This document shows positions 10,064 to 20,900 of a stretch of 64,000 bases of DNA, piece by piece. Under the pieces are notes generated by a model that searched no databases, was not told where the DNA came from, and saw only the letters and a program-made list of their open reading frames with translations. The stretch lies in NCBI GenBank assembly GCA_009599575.1, contig VWND01000014.1:744001-808000 (forward strand), read 5' to 3'. The DNA comes from Blumeriella jaapii (Eukaryota; Ascomycota; Leotiomycetes; Helotiales; Drepanopezizaceae). Each line of letters opens with the position of its first letter. Positions within the stretch are counted from its first letter, which is position 1. A program made the translations under genes and the position numbers.

Positions 10064-12620
10064 TGCAATGTTTGGTTGATGTTGATGATGGCGAGTGTTT
10101 GAGGAGCGGTTCAGGTTGAAAGCGAGATGACCAAAGAATTTGAGTGAGGTCGTCTTTACACGGGTGGGCTTGACTACATTCACTTCATTTTGAGAGGTAC
10201 CACGAGATTCCAACCACAAAGGGAAGTGGTTTTCGGATAAACAAAAGTCCACTTGTCTAAACACATAACTTCTTGCCTATGATAAAAGCCCCTTGGCTTC
10301 TTAGTGATAACTCGAATATATTCGACAGGTCCTGTGAGTTTCGATGGTCCAAATAATTATGTTGAATCTACAAAAGTACAGAATCTAATTGGATTACGAA
10401 GTTGCAGAAGCTAAACTTTTCTGCTGCGGAGAAAAGCCAAGATCTTGCACATTTTTGCGCTGAAATGCAGTCGAGAGTTTTTTATTGGCTTACCGGAAGG
10501 TGGAGTTTGGCTTCACATCGCATTAATCGGAGCTTTTGCTGGTTCTAGTGGGCTTCACTTGGTTCCGCGTTACCCTTTCTTTCCCAAGCCGGCATTGCAG
10601 CTTACTGGAGGCGAAACTGGCTCATACACGTTTCATAGTAAACAAAAGGGATTTCTGGGCCTGGAAGAGGTTCAGAAAAATGGGGCCTTTTTTCTTCGAT
10701 CTTTTGATAACAAAGTTTTCAAAGAGAAAGTCAAAGAGAAAGGTTACATTAAACGATCAACGAAAATTGAAGTATTAGCTGATTACTCTCCGGAACTCAC
10801 TATACGGGCCAAGGACGCCAATAAAGCTTTTCTTACTTAAGCTTCGGAGGCCCTTGTTTTCCTTTTGATGATACTGTAAGTAGCCATAAAAAATTTGGCA
10901 GTGCAACTAGAAGAGGTGCAGACAGCCACGAATGATTTTGCTTGGTCGTTGTTACCTTTGAATTTTTTTTCTTCACTTTCTTCCCAAAGTAGCACTCTGT
11001 TTGCTTTGTGGGCATCTGTATAAACTAAGAAATCACGTTTCAAAGTAAAGCTAGGTGCCAACATGAAGCAGTTGAAGCAACAGATCGAAAAAGCATGATA
11101 GCGAAACCTTTCAAAGCTAATGGATATACTCTAATGCGCTTTGTGCCCTACCGACTGCGTACACTGCACAAAGCGAACCACTTTTTGCAGCATGAATACA
11201 TCCTGCTAGCCAGCTAGATTCTTGTTTGTCGGAGTTATACGAGTTTTCAAACTAAGGGTTTCTGCTATGTTTCCAATCGCTTATTAAGTCCATGGCTTTA
11301 TCAGGGATTTAATTGAAACTTCAGAATGAAAGGGGGCATAAGGCCTAGTTAGGTATGTGGGGTGTACCCCAACTCCTTTCGTGTCTAATTGTACTAGGGC
11401 GTACGGCCCTTTTATATGGTTGTAGCACATATAATTCAAATTCGACGACGCATATCAACCGAAGAATCAAAAGGATCATCAACATCTTGAGTTACTTCAA
11501 GACTCCCGATAATACATATTACTGATAGAGTCGGACAATCCAATGCTCGTAGGATATAAGATGATCCTCGGAACTTTCTTTTTCCAAAGTCATTTCGGTT
11601 CTTCCGACTGTTATTCACCTAGCTTCGCCAAGCGCTCCTTCAGCTCCTGAAACGGCCTCGGAGTCAACAATGGCCATAGCAACATACCGAAAGAGGCTCT
11701 GCCAAGTTGTAACGACTCAGCCTCACATCTTGTCGGGGTCTCTTCGGCCACAGAGCTTGGCCGAGACATCCCTAAGACTTCATATTTGTTCTTCAACTGC
11801 GATGCAAGCAAAGCGCTCTGTCGGCTTCTCCACTGTCGGCAATTCTTCTACCCATTCCTATGTGTACAGTAATGCTCGGGCAGCCAGCATACTTCGCGAC
11901 TATGTGTAGATGCATGATCACACATTGGAGAGCCAGGAGCAGAGGCTTCTACTAAGGATCAAAAGTCTTCAGAGGAGTCCGACAGATCCTTTGCGAAGCC
12001 GATAGACACATCACGACGTACTACAGAAGTCAAAAAATTGGATCCTCCGCGGACCGATCCGCAATGCTATCGGATTTTTATTATGTAAGTTCTCTTGGGA
12101 TGTTTCGGCAATTCGTATTTTAAATACAAATAGGGAGATCTTGCGGTTTGGGCAGTCGGGCCCACATATGCCGTAGATTCTCCTTACAAATGGACCATGT
12201 ATTCACGCCCTGGGAATCCTTGGCCCAAAGCGCCCCTGCCGAGGATTCCAAGACTTGGTACTCCATGACTCTCTTCAGTACGCTGTGTATAAGAATCAAG
12301 ACTTCCCCCACGAGAAAGAGGATGACGAAGGCGAGGGCGACTAAGATAGTGGTTCAAATAAGTATCTTCATAAGAACTTCCTCATAGGTCCAGCTTGGAC
12401 AATCCGATAAATCCTCTTGTTTTCCTCTTTCACCCAGACATTGATTCTATTTATCGAAATCTCCGCCTCGCTTCTGATCAATATCATCTTGGCTTAGGGT
12501 GGTCGAGCATAAACCCCAGAAGTTGACAAAAGCACGAGCTCTCCCCTTCATCCTCTTGCCTCTCAGGTGTCGAATTTACTCCTCTCACTCTTTCCTTTGC
12601 TTTTCGGACAGCCAGCAATC
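10064..12620. other. AT-rich intergenic block
   Basis: 2.6 kb without an intact gene. 10.27-11.4 kb is AT-rich, with short frames that resemble no protein. 11.6-12.4 kb contains decayed coding-like sequence described separately. Near 11353-11377 a short inverted sequence (GGTATGTGGGGTGTACCCCAA) stands out but has no partner that would define a terminal repeat. The last 150 bp should be the promoter and leader of the transporter gene at 12621. Confidence 0.4.
11611..12400 (-). pseudogene. Possible decayed membrane-protein gene fragments
   Basis: On the minus strand, 12350-12120 reads a hydrophobic helix (LVALAFVILFLVGEVLILI) followed by a plausible soluble segment ending at a stop. Just before the helix a TGA stands where TGG would fit, the kind of change repeat-induced point mutation or ordinary decay produces. 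A second open stretch at 11811-11611 (ELKERLAKLGE at its end) could be a further piece in another frame. No start, splice sites or family could be established, so this is only a candidate remnant of a membrane protein, not a defined gene. Confidence 0.25.
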
Positions 12621-13665
12621 ATGGACGCTTATACTCCTGCGCAAACGACCGAGCTGATCTCGAGAGCTGGCGCGAAGAAAGCGAAAATGCCTGCGGACAA
12701 ACTGTTCATCAATGCCTTCATGGGTGGTGCACTCATCTCCGTACGTCTACACCCTCGCTTGAGCTCCATGCGTCCTGAGAATCTTGAATGAAGTACTGAT
12801 GACAGTGTGAAGTTCGGCTCTGCGCTCTTCCTCTCAACAAACGCATCTCCCTGGTTCCAGGTCAACGCGCCCGGGCTCCTCCGCACCATTTCGGCCATGG
12901 TATTTCCGGTTGGACTCATCATGGTGGTGCTGACAGGCGCCGACTTATTCACAAGCTACTGCATGTATTCGGTCATTGCCCTACTGCATCGACGCTGCAC
13001 TTTCTTAGAGCTGTTGAAGACGTGGTCGATAAGTTCTTCGGCAACTTGGCTGGAGTGTTGTTTTTCATGACTTTTCTGTCAGGGTGTGAGTGCCTTGCGC
13101 CTCCTACCTTCACTTGGAAACTGAGGGCTGACAGGATTATATAGATAGTGGGATGTTCGAAAAAAGTCCCTACAAAGAAGTCGTGCTCTCCATGGCGTAC
13201 AATAAAGTTGTATATCCCGCATGGCATCAGATTTTCCTCAAGGGAATTGCCTGTACGTTTCTCTTCCCGATTTCTTCTCGCCACTCGTCTCGTTGACCTC
13301 CCCATCTAGGCAACTGGCTCGTCTGCATGGCCGTTTTCCTCGCGTTCTCATCGCGCGAAGTCATCTCCAAAATTGTGGCTATCTGGTTCCCAGTTATGTG
13401 TTTCGTCGGAATCGGTGCGGAGCACGTGGTTGCAAACATGTACTTCATTCCTCTCGCCATTATCCTTGGAGCCCCAAAGCCGCTTACTGTGGGCTACTAC
13501 GTCTGGAAGAGCGTGCTCCCGTCCCTGCTCGGCAATATCATAGGAGGCAGCGTGTTCGTAGGGGCAGTGTATTGGTATGTGTACTTGTCGGGAGGGGAAG
13601 AGATAGAGATTCCCGGGGACAAAAAGCCTGAGGAGAAGAGGGCCTGCAGAATGGGTCAGTTTTGA
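12621..13665 (+). CDS. Formate/nitrite transporter (FNT) family protein, one-base frame break
   Basis: Membrane channel/transporter of the FocA/NirC/NitA family, probably plasma membrane, moving formate, nitrite or related anions. Four exons: 12621-12740, 12813-13085, 13145-13252, 13310-13665. Introns are 72, 59 and 57 nt, with acceptors TGAAG, ATATAG and ATCTAG. Six membrane segments are readable, with the family text FINAFMGGALISFGSALFL, LTGADLFTSYCM, FFGNLAGVLFF, NWLVCMAVFLAF and the AEHVVANMYFIPL segment. Inside exon 2, near 13030-13034, the frame shifts: the upstream frame (ALLHRR...LLKTW) is right, and FFGNLAGVLFF lies one base out. One added base there gives a coherent 285-residue protein of normal length. 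Either an assembly deletion or a recent inactivation. Exon joins were chosen by phase and family fit. Confidence 0.8.
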
Positions 13666-14550
13666 TTTTCAGCTGTGATGTTTTGGGGAAGAGTGAACTT
13701 TTGTGTTGACATCGAAGCAGAAGGACATCCCATCATGTACCCACCCTACGCACCGCATACGCGCCGCACTACCGATGATCCTGTTTCTGATTACGAGCAC
13801 ATTTCAAAAATGCCAAGTTCTAGAAGAAAGGTGCAAGATTGGCCCAGCGAGAATGGCTCAACCAAGGGATTCGTGCCCTAGGAATCAAGAGGAATCGGGC
13901 AACGACTCAAATTATAAGGGAACTTCTGTTTTTAAAGAAATACATTTATGTGATCAAAATGATTCGTGGAATTTAATAGTACATGTAACGGCGAAAGTTA
14001 TGCCGAACAACTAAAATACCATCTATACACCGACCATATCTTGCAAGCGCACACACAAACAATATCGACTAGCGTAATTCCAGAATTCTCTATCTCTCAA
14101 ACTCATATCGCTTCAGATATCAAGCTGTGGTCTGCTTCTTAAAGGTTTTGTTGCAGAGGATGCTGTCAGCTAGACCGTCCAAAAGTCTCGGCTAGAACTT
14201 GTCAGCCGTTTGCTATTAGCCAGACAACTCCCGTAGCAGAGGTCCTATCCGTAGACAGGAGTCCAAGTGAGATGTCGCTTCTAGATCTTGTTCAAGGCCG
14301 GGGATCGCGACTGCTAGACATAGGGCAGGGCGAGTTCAAAAGGCCGCCCCTTCCTAATGCCGAATTGCTCTTTATATTTAGTAGCAGCGAGATGCAAACG
14401 CTTTCTTTCTTGACAAAGTCATTATCTCATCACCATCGACACCACCATTCGCGAGTGGCATTCTTATCAAAGTGGCACCCTCGTTCTCGTTGGCACCAAC
14501 CTTGTGTTATCAAAGCTGCCATCAGGGGTCGACAACAGAACAAAAGCAGA
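13666..14550. other. Intergenic stretch without recognisable gene
   Basis: 885 bp between the transporter stop and the next small gene. Short frames at 13675-14014 and 14272-14667 have no protein-like pattern or splice partners. The right part should hold the promoter of the gene at 14551. Nothing else was seen. Confidence 0.4.
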
Positions 14551-15167
14551 ATGCCTGAAACCCCTATCCAATGCGTGCTGGACCAAGCTACATTAGAGCT
14601 GCCCTATGCTATGTTTGGGAAGGCAAGTCTCATCAAGCAGAACATGTATAAGCCGATAGTCTGCTAACACAGACTCAGTTGACGGAGCTCTTTAGAGCTG
14701 GTGATTACAAGACGTGCAAAAGCAGCATTCCTTGCATCTACAACATTGGTCCCAAAAGACCTCCTCTCTACTATTTTCCGTTTCTCGAGTTTCTTGAAGC
14801 CATCTGCGAGCCCGAAAATCCAGGTTCCAGGTTCAAAAACTCCAGCGCCTTCACTTTTTTGCAGAGACTACTCAGGTCGGAGGGATTGAATCACTTCGCC
14901 GAAGTGAGGCTTTTGTTGGAGACTTTTGGTCATATCTTGACGCTGTCCCACCTCCATTTCTTCGGGACTGAGAAGAAGACTACTTTCGAGCGGGTAAGCA
15001 GTGACGAGAAGAGCAGATTGGCAGGGATGAGCTTGAGGGAATTGGGACTGGAGGCATTCAAGATCCATGAACGACTTATCAACCAATATTTGAAGAATCC
15101 CACCGGAGATTTATACCCCCAAAGAGACAGAGAGGATAGAGAGAACCAGGTTGCGTCTGTGTGGTGA
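14551..15167 (+). CDS. Uncharacterised 186-residue protein, GC-AG intron
   Basis: Not recognised. Exon 1 (14551-14622) and exon 2 (14679-15167) are joined by a 56-nt intron that starts GCAAGT after AAG, contains CTAAC as a branch site and ends ACTCAG, a second GC-AG intron in this window. Phases match and the frame is open from MPETPIQCVLDQATLELPYA to the stop at 15167. The protein is mostly helical, with no signal peptide or membrane segment, and contains KSSIPCIYNIGPKRPPLYYF early in exon 2. It has no similarity that I can see to the other unknown gene at 9438-10063 despite similar size and intron type. Probably a lineage-limited gene. Confidence 0.55.
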
Positions 15168-16526
15168 AAGATGGAGAGGATGGCAGCCGGAATACCGAGA
15201 AAGAGAAATCCAAGCCACAGTGAAAAAGCGCTGTAGCAAATGTACGTACCTACGCATCGCTGGACCAGTATTCAAACGTGCGGGTGGGTCACCAATTTCA
15301 CAACCAACCTGCGTGGCACTGAGCAACTAGAGTATCGAAGCGCAATCAATGAAAGAGCAAAGCATGATAAGTTCAGCTGGGTACCTGGCAAATTCGCCGG
15401 GTGATGCGGTGCATAATAAGGTAAGATCATTACGAAACACGCAACTGCAACAAGGCAATCTCTTCCCCCGGCGACTATTCCTCGGCTTTCTGAAAGGTTG
15501 GAAAGGAAGGGAGGGCAGAGGTAGCAGGATTTGAACATGGCTCAGCAGTGGCTAACAGCATCCGCGCTGATTCTTGTGCTCACTGAACCAGGAATGGATA
15601 ATCCATTAGGAAACCAACTGAAGCCTCAGAGTATACAAAGAAAGTCATGATGATGTTTCCTTGTTTTGTGTACAGCGTGTTCTAGGGCATACAGAATCCG
15701 CCTCTTCCGACTCTTACCCAGACCACAGCAGCTTTGCCAAGGTCAAAAAGCTGGTCATGTCGAGCCCGTGATACAGTACTATCCTTTTCTTCATCACGGC
15801 CCGTTTCTCTATTCCTTTCTCTGAATCATTGAGTTCGCTCGATTCGTATGCTCATCTCACATGGAATATGTGACGGCTAGAACAGATAAATACATACGTT
15901 TCTACGAAGCATGCGAGGCGCGAGTTTAACGTGATTTGCTAGTAGACGCTGCCTTAGTAAGCGATAATACAGTAAATCGTCAGATTGTTTAAGAGAGAAT
16001 GTCGGCAATGTTCTAGCTCAAGCCTCGTTTGAGGTTGGGACTTGGAGCCGATGGAGCACGAAAGAATCGAATCACTAAACAACGTTCTTCGTGGTGAGAC
16101 TGTGGTCAACTTCACGTGATCTGGATCCTAGATATCCCAAACAGCGAAAAGCAAAAAACATTTTCGATGACCGCGTTTGCGGAAGTGCGCCCAATTCCGC
16201 ACAGAGTGCTGCAAATGCAGAGATCGATCCAAGCTCCAAGAAGCAGCAGGAGAAAGATCCAAAAGCGTGAGGAGATCGGCCGAGCGTTCTGCGAAGCAGC
16301 ACAATCATCGAAAGCGCATAGATGTCGCCCGAGCCTATTCAGACGCCGCAGATTTATGGACAGCGTCGGTTGGAAGACATCGTCTGCGCGCGCCGTTTGC
16401 GTCGTTCGCGCTGTCGAGCATGGCGAAAGATCAAGGTACTGTACTGTACTGTAGTGTACTGTGGTGCAGTGTACTGTACTCAAGAGATGGACACCAAAAG
16501 GGTGTCCCTAGGCACGTCGGAAATCC
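15168..16526. other. Intergenic stretch with a GTACTGTAC repeat patch
   Basis: About 1.4 kb with no convincing gene. Short frames at 16116-16641 on the plus strand lack protein-like pattern. At 16433-16480 there is a cluster of TACTG pentamers making the palindrome GTACTGTAC, the same motif that fills the repeat-rich regions further right. A T-loop-like sequence near 15530 was examined as a tRNA and rejected. Confidence 0.4.
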
Positions 16527-16650
16527 TCAGAACGGGGTCATAAATACTGCAAGCCATTTGATCTCCCGCGCCCCAAAGCTGGCTCCGAATTTGGACTGTG
16601 TTTGGGGTTTCCTTTCGTTCCTCCGCAGGCAGACGTGGTGATTTCGCCCC

Positions 16651-17172
16651 TCACTTCTTCGCCTCCCTACTCCTCGCAACTTCTCGTGCCACTTGTTCAC
16701 CTTCACCTCCCTCTTCTTCTCGCCCACGCTCTCCTGCCGAATCAGCTCAAGCGTATCCTCGATCCGCGCGACGATCGTCACGCTCGGCTGGCTGACGAAG
16801 GGCGCTGCTTCCGTGGCACCGTCGGCCTGCGCTTGCGTGGGCCCTGTGCGAGAGGGCTGGAGGAGGAGCAGCGGGTTCGACGTGTTCTTCTGGCGGATCT
16901 GGTACTGCTGGGCTGTTGCCGTGCTGCTGTGGAGGTTGAGGAGGGCGTGGCCCGTGGAGGGGGAGGTGGTGATTGTTAGGCTGGGGGATGGGATGTTAGT
17001 GGGATGGATTGACTTGGTTTGCGGGATTGTGTGAAATGGGTCGGGGGACGAACGTAGGTGGCTTCTCGGACTCGAGGAGGGCGAGGAGCTCGGGGGGCAG
17101 CTCGAGAAGCTTGAAGGCTTGGGGAGTGTGGCTAGAGGAGAGGGGGATGGAGGTTGTGGATTGGGTGGCCAT
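16651..17172 (-). CDS. dcc1: Short Dcc1-like sister chromatid cohesion protein, one-base frame break near the C-terminus
   Basis: Resembles the N-terminal part of Dcc1/DSCC1, a subunit of the Ctf18-RFC clamp loader that acts in replication-coupled cohesion. Exon 1 (17172-17054) carries PQAFKLLELPPELLALLES. After a 73-nt intron (GTTCGT...CCCCAG), exon 2 continues with QYQIRQKNTSNPLLLLQPS and TIVARIEDTLELIRQES. These correspond in order to the strand-rich Dcc1 motifs (KLIQL-PELL, TYDLK-TSN-LLL) in the yeast and human proteins. The frame as given runs on to 16527 with an improbable tail. One added base near 16678 instead gives NKWHEK followed by a short basic end and a stop at 16651, 149 residues in all. 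The winged-helix half of Dcc1 is absent and I see no trace of it downstream. So this is either a short form or a relative; the assignment is moderate. Confidence 0.55.
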
Positions 17173-17904
17173 TGTGGTTGATGGTTGACGGTTGACGGTC
17201 AATGGTTGATGGTTCGAGGTTCGAGGTTCGGGGTTCGAGGAGTGCTAGTGGGCGGAGGTTTGTTGCAGAGATGATGAATGTTGAATCGAATTCTCGACAC
17301 AATCTTGAGGCTGTATCGTGGAAATGTTCTGGCGGGGTTGACGTGTTTGTTGACTTCCCGCCCGCTCCACCAATCATCGCGTCGGTTTCTCGGCCGCAGA
17401 CGGAAACGATACAGTCACAGATCCTCGTGTTGTTGCTTTACCTTCTGTACATACAGATTCGATAGTTTCAGCTAATGCGCTGCATCCTTGGAGCTTACAG
17501 GACAGTCATTATAAGCATTGCATGTGACAGCCGCGAGCGAAAACACTCGAGCGCGTCAGGTTACGTTGTTTTTTCTTTTCGCAGCTGCAGCGACCACCAC
17601 CAACATCGTCGTCCGAATATTCTTCCACGCCGGCCAACCACCACCTCTCTCGATCACCTCCACGAAACCACCACCTCCACCACCTCTATCACCTCCATCA
17701 CCTCCATCATCTCCACTCCAGCACCTTCATCACCGCCATCACTCCACGACCACCCCCAATACTCGGCCACTTAATCGGCGACCACCAGGGGCCGTCCGCT
17801 ATGTCCGACACGGCCAATTGAAAGACCCCGCCAGCCAGCCATCGACGCCCCCAACCGACCGCAAACTCGACCCCCCCCCCCCCCCCCCCCCCGGCCTCTC
17901 CGCC
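17173..17904. promoter_or_regulatory. Divergent promoter / leader of the RhoGEF gene with a C22 tract
   Basis: 732 bp between divergent genes. The part next to the Dcc1-like gene contains short direct repeats (GGTTGATGGTT, GGTTCGAGGTTCG) at 17179-17240. The part next to the RhoGEF gene is rich in CCACCA/CCACCT triplets (17592-17755), then has an uninterrupted run of 22 C at 17871-17892, 12 bases before the start codon. The plus-strand frame is open upstream of the ATG, but its composition is that of a low-complexity leader. Confidence 0.45.
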
Positions 17905-20900
17905 ATGGTGCGAGTCACCGATGAGCTGGCGCTGTCGCAAGACGAAGTCAAGCTCTACTATACCACCGACAGCAACCTAGGCCATCTCCCCGTCCTCGTC
18001 TTCCACGGCCCTTCCACGACCAGCAACTCCACGCTCAACAGCTCCCGCATCCAGATCCACGTCTTCACCACAGCCGGCTTCCAGAGCTACCCGCGCATCA
18101 CCATCTCCCCCAACTCGCCCTTCTACCAGTCCGTCAACCACCTGCCGCGCGACAAGCAGGGCGACGAGATATGTCGTGGCATCGCCTTCGGCCTGCTGAA
18201 GTACTTCAAGGAGCTGCCCGAGGTCGTGAAGAGCGGCGTGATCGTGCAGGCCGCGAGCTCGAAAGGCAAGAGGCCAGGCTCGGCGCCGACGCTGTTCGCA
18301 GAGCAGCATGCGGCGGATCTGGCAGCGAGCATGGTGCGGGTGGAGAATATCGGGGAGGTGATGCGCGAGATCGAGGCGGCCTTGTGCCCGCAGAATATCC
18401 ACCATGTGGACGTGGACCTGGTACTGCCGCCTGGATCGATCGCGCCCTATCACGAACCGGATCCGGAGGAGAACGTGGATGATGATGAGCGGCTGGATCC
18501 AACGTTGAAGCAGTACGGGGCATATGCGCCGCTGGTCAAGCTGTTTGGAGAGGTTGCCTTTCTGCCCACGTCGAAATTGCGCCGCGCCCCCTCTAAACCT
18601 ACGTCTCTGAACAGATCAAGGTCCTTCCTGAAGGACCAGAAGATGTCGTTGAGGAGGGAGATGGGGGAGCTGGTCGATACGGAGGAGAGATATGTGATCA
18701 AGATGCATGAGTTGGTCAATCACATTGCAGATGACTTCCGCGACAAGGCCAGACACAAATCTTTTGGTAGTTTCAGCCCCTCGGAGCAAGACCTGCAAAA
18801 GTTGTTTCCAAAGTCCCTCGATAGAATACTTCAGATCAACTCGGCCTTTCTGGCTGATATTCGGAAAGTCATGGACGATACTGAGGAGGATGCCATGCTG
18901 GATCTCGAGGCTCCTGTTATCAGCTCGACTGCCTCCAGATACGGCGGTACCGGACGAGTAAAGGACCCTACTGGAGCACTCGCCTTCGCCAAAGCACTGC
19001 TCGAGTGGTTTCCCCAGTTCTCTGACTGCTACCAGGACTATATCAGAGCCAGTCAGGAATTTCCGCAAATCATCAGCTTGTTTGTGAAGCAACAATCGAG
19101 CTTCTCGCAGCGGGTTCAACAAACAGGCGAGCAGCGACTCAGATCTGCCGTGATCGAACCTGTGCAGAGACTACCGCGGTATAGTCTGTTCATTGATAAT
19201 ATTGTGAATTACCTACCAATCCTCCACCCTGCCCTCCAATCGATGCTCAAGGCCAGAGATATCATCACTTCGATCTGCTCTCTTGACCCTCCGACCACAG
19301 ATAAATCACAGACTACGAATCGCTTGAGAAATCTTGTTGAATCTTGGCCGGCTTCACTCCATCCGCAAGGCCGTTTCATTACTGCGGTCGACTTTGCTGA
19401 GACGTTGGCACCTTTCCTTGCTTCGGCGTCGTCTGCCAGAGAGGGTATGTTTCTGCTGTTTTCGGACTGCATGGTGGTTCTCAAAAAGACCATTCATTGC
19501 AGTCTATCGGCGCGAGGCCTTATGGCAGAAGTCGATAAACCTTCAGCAGCCAGCATGATGGCTTCCATCACCGCCAATGCAGGAGGACAAAAGAAGCAGT
19601 ACGAGCTGGCCTTCACGGGCTGGCACGTGTTGGGTGACACTCGGTTTACCATGTCAGATGACAGTCGCGTCGTGTCGATGGTTTCGCAGCACGAGATCAG
19701 TAATGCTGGCTCGGGTAGAGAGCGTATCTCATCAGGTGCTAAGGTTCGAAACTTCATCCTCCAAGGTGCCTACGAGGCCAAGGCTTTGAAATTCACGGAA
19801 GAAATCACCAAGGCTCGAGTGGAAGGCCGATTCTCGGAGAAGGAGCGCGAGACTGATAAGTGGTCATTGAGGTCTATCAAGCTCGGAGCTGCGGATATTA
19901 CTCTTCATACCTCGGTGTTCGAAGAGGGCATTGACACGCTGATCGAAGGCCGAAAGGAACCAGCTCCAATTCGAATCGTCCTCGATCACGAGAAAGGCAC
20001 GAAGGGAGCTCCTGTGGGCCATTATGGTGTTGACATTGTTGCAAACGTCAGCACACTTCCTGGGGGGTTGAACTACAGACTTGAAGTAGATGGGCTCTAT
20101 GACCGGGTTTTCGTTGATGAAGTGGTGGCGGAGCACTTCCTGCCGACATTCGCAAAACGAGGTGAGTTTCCTACGCGGACGGTGTCGGCAGTCGACTGAT
20201 CTTGGTAGTGAATGATCTACTCCGATCACAGTACCACATTAGCAATCCCGCTTTAACTTCCCCCTTCGTTTCATATCACACCAATATCCTCAAGTCACTC
20301 CACATTATGTGTGAGGGCGACAAGACTAAGTCTAGACCTCACTCGCCTGTGAAGCTACTTTCCAGCTTCATCACAGGCGGTTTCAACAGCTCCTCCCCGT
20401 CCTTGCATAACAACTCGGGGGCTCCTAAGCTTGTGCGCACACCTACGCTTGGAGATACGCCCGTCATGCAGGCGCCACAATTAACCAGATCAAATAGCAA
20501 TAAATCAACTCACTCGATACAAGAAGTTGAGCTCCGAAGCAGTCTCCGTGCTGATGAGAAGCCACGAAACCCACTAGTCCGACTTGAGGAGACATTCACC
20601 GGATACATCTCGGCACTTCTCGTACGGAAAGGCAACATTGTTGGCAAGGTCTTGAGGAACCGAGGCGCTGCCGATGAGCTGTCAATCAATGCCGTGTACA
20701 ATACCTTCATCGAGAATCCATTCGACAATCGGCCAGCATCAGAGGCCTCGGTCGACGTTTTGTTTGTTGCATTCGAGAAATATCTTAGATTGGCCTGGAG
20801 GGATCAAATGGGTCAGGTGATGTCTGCTCAGACTCTAGACGAGCTGCAAGAGCGAGCATTGAAGCTCATGCCCGCAGATTTTGCGGTCTACACTAGGCTG

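Noticed and set aside
10445..10840. 131-codon frame in the AT-rich block
   Set aside because: No protein-like pattern, no splice partners, Lys/Phe-rich composition as expected of AT-rich noncoding DNA.
9438..15167. Possible metabolic gene cluster around the transporter
   Set aside because: No synthase, P450 or regulator is present and the two flanking genes are unrecognised.
15515..15600. tRNA-like sequence on the minus strand (TTCAAATC loop)
   Set aside because: The flanking five-base arms do not pair and no matching acceptor stem was found.
16116..16641. Plus-strand frames of 112-154 codons upstream of the Dcc1-like gene
   Set aside because: They overlap the end of the Dcc1-like gene and the GTACTGTAC patch and contain no recognisable motif.
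17518..17904. N-terminal extension of the RhoGEF frame
   Set aside because: Low-complexity Pro/His/Thr text through a C22 run; conserved sequence starts after the ATG at 17905.
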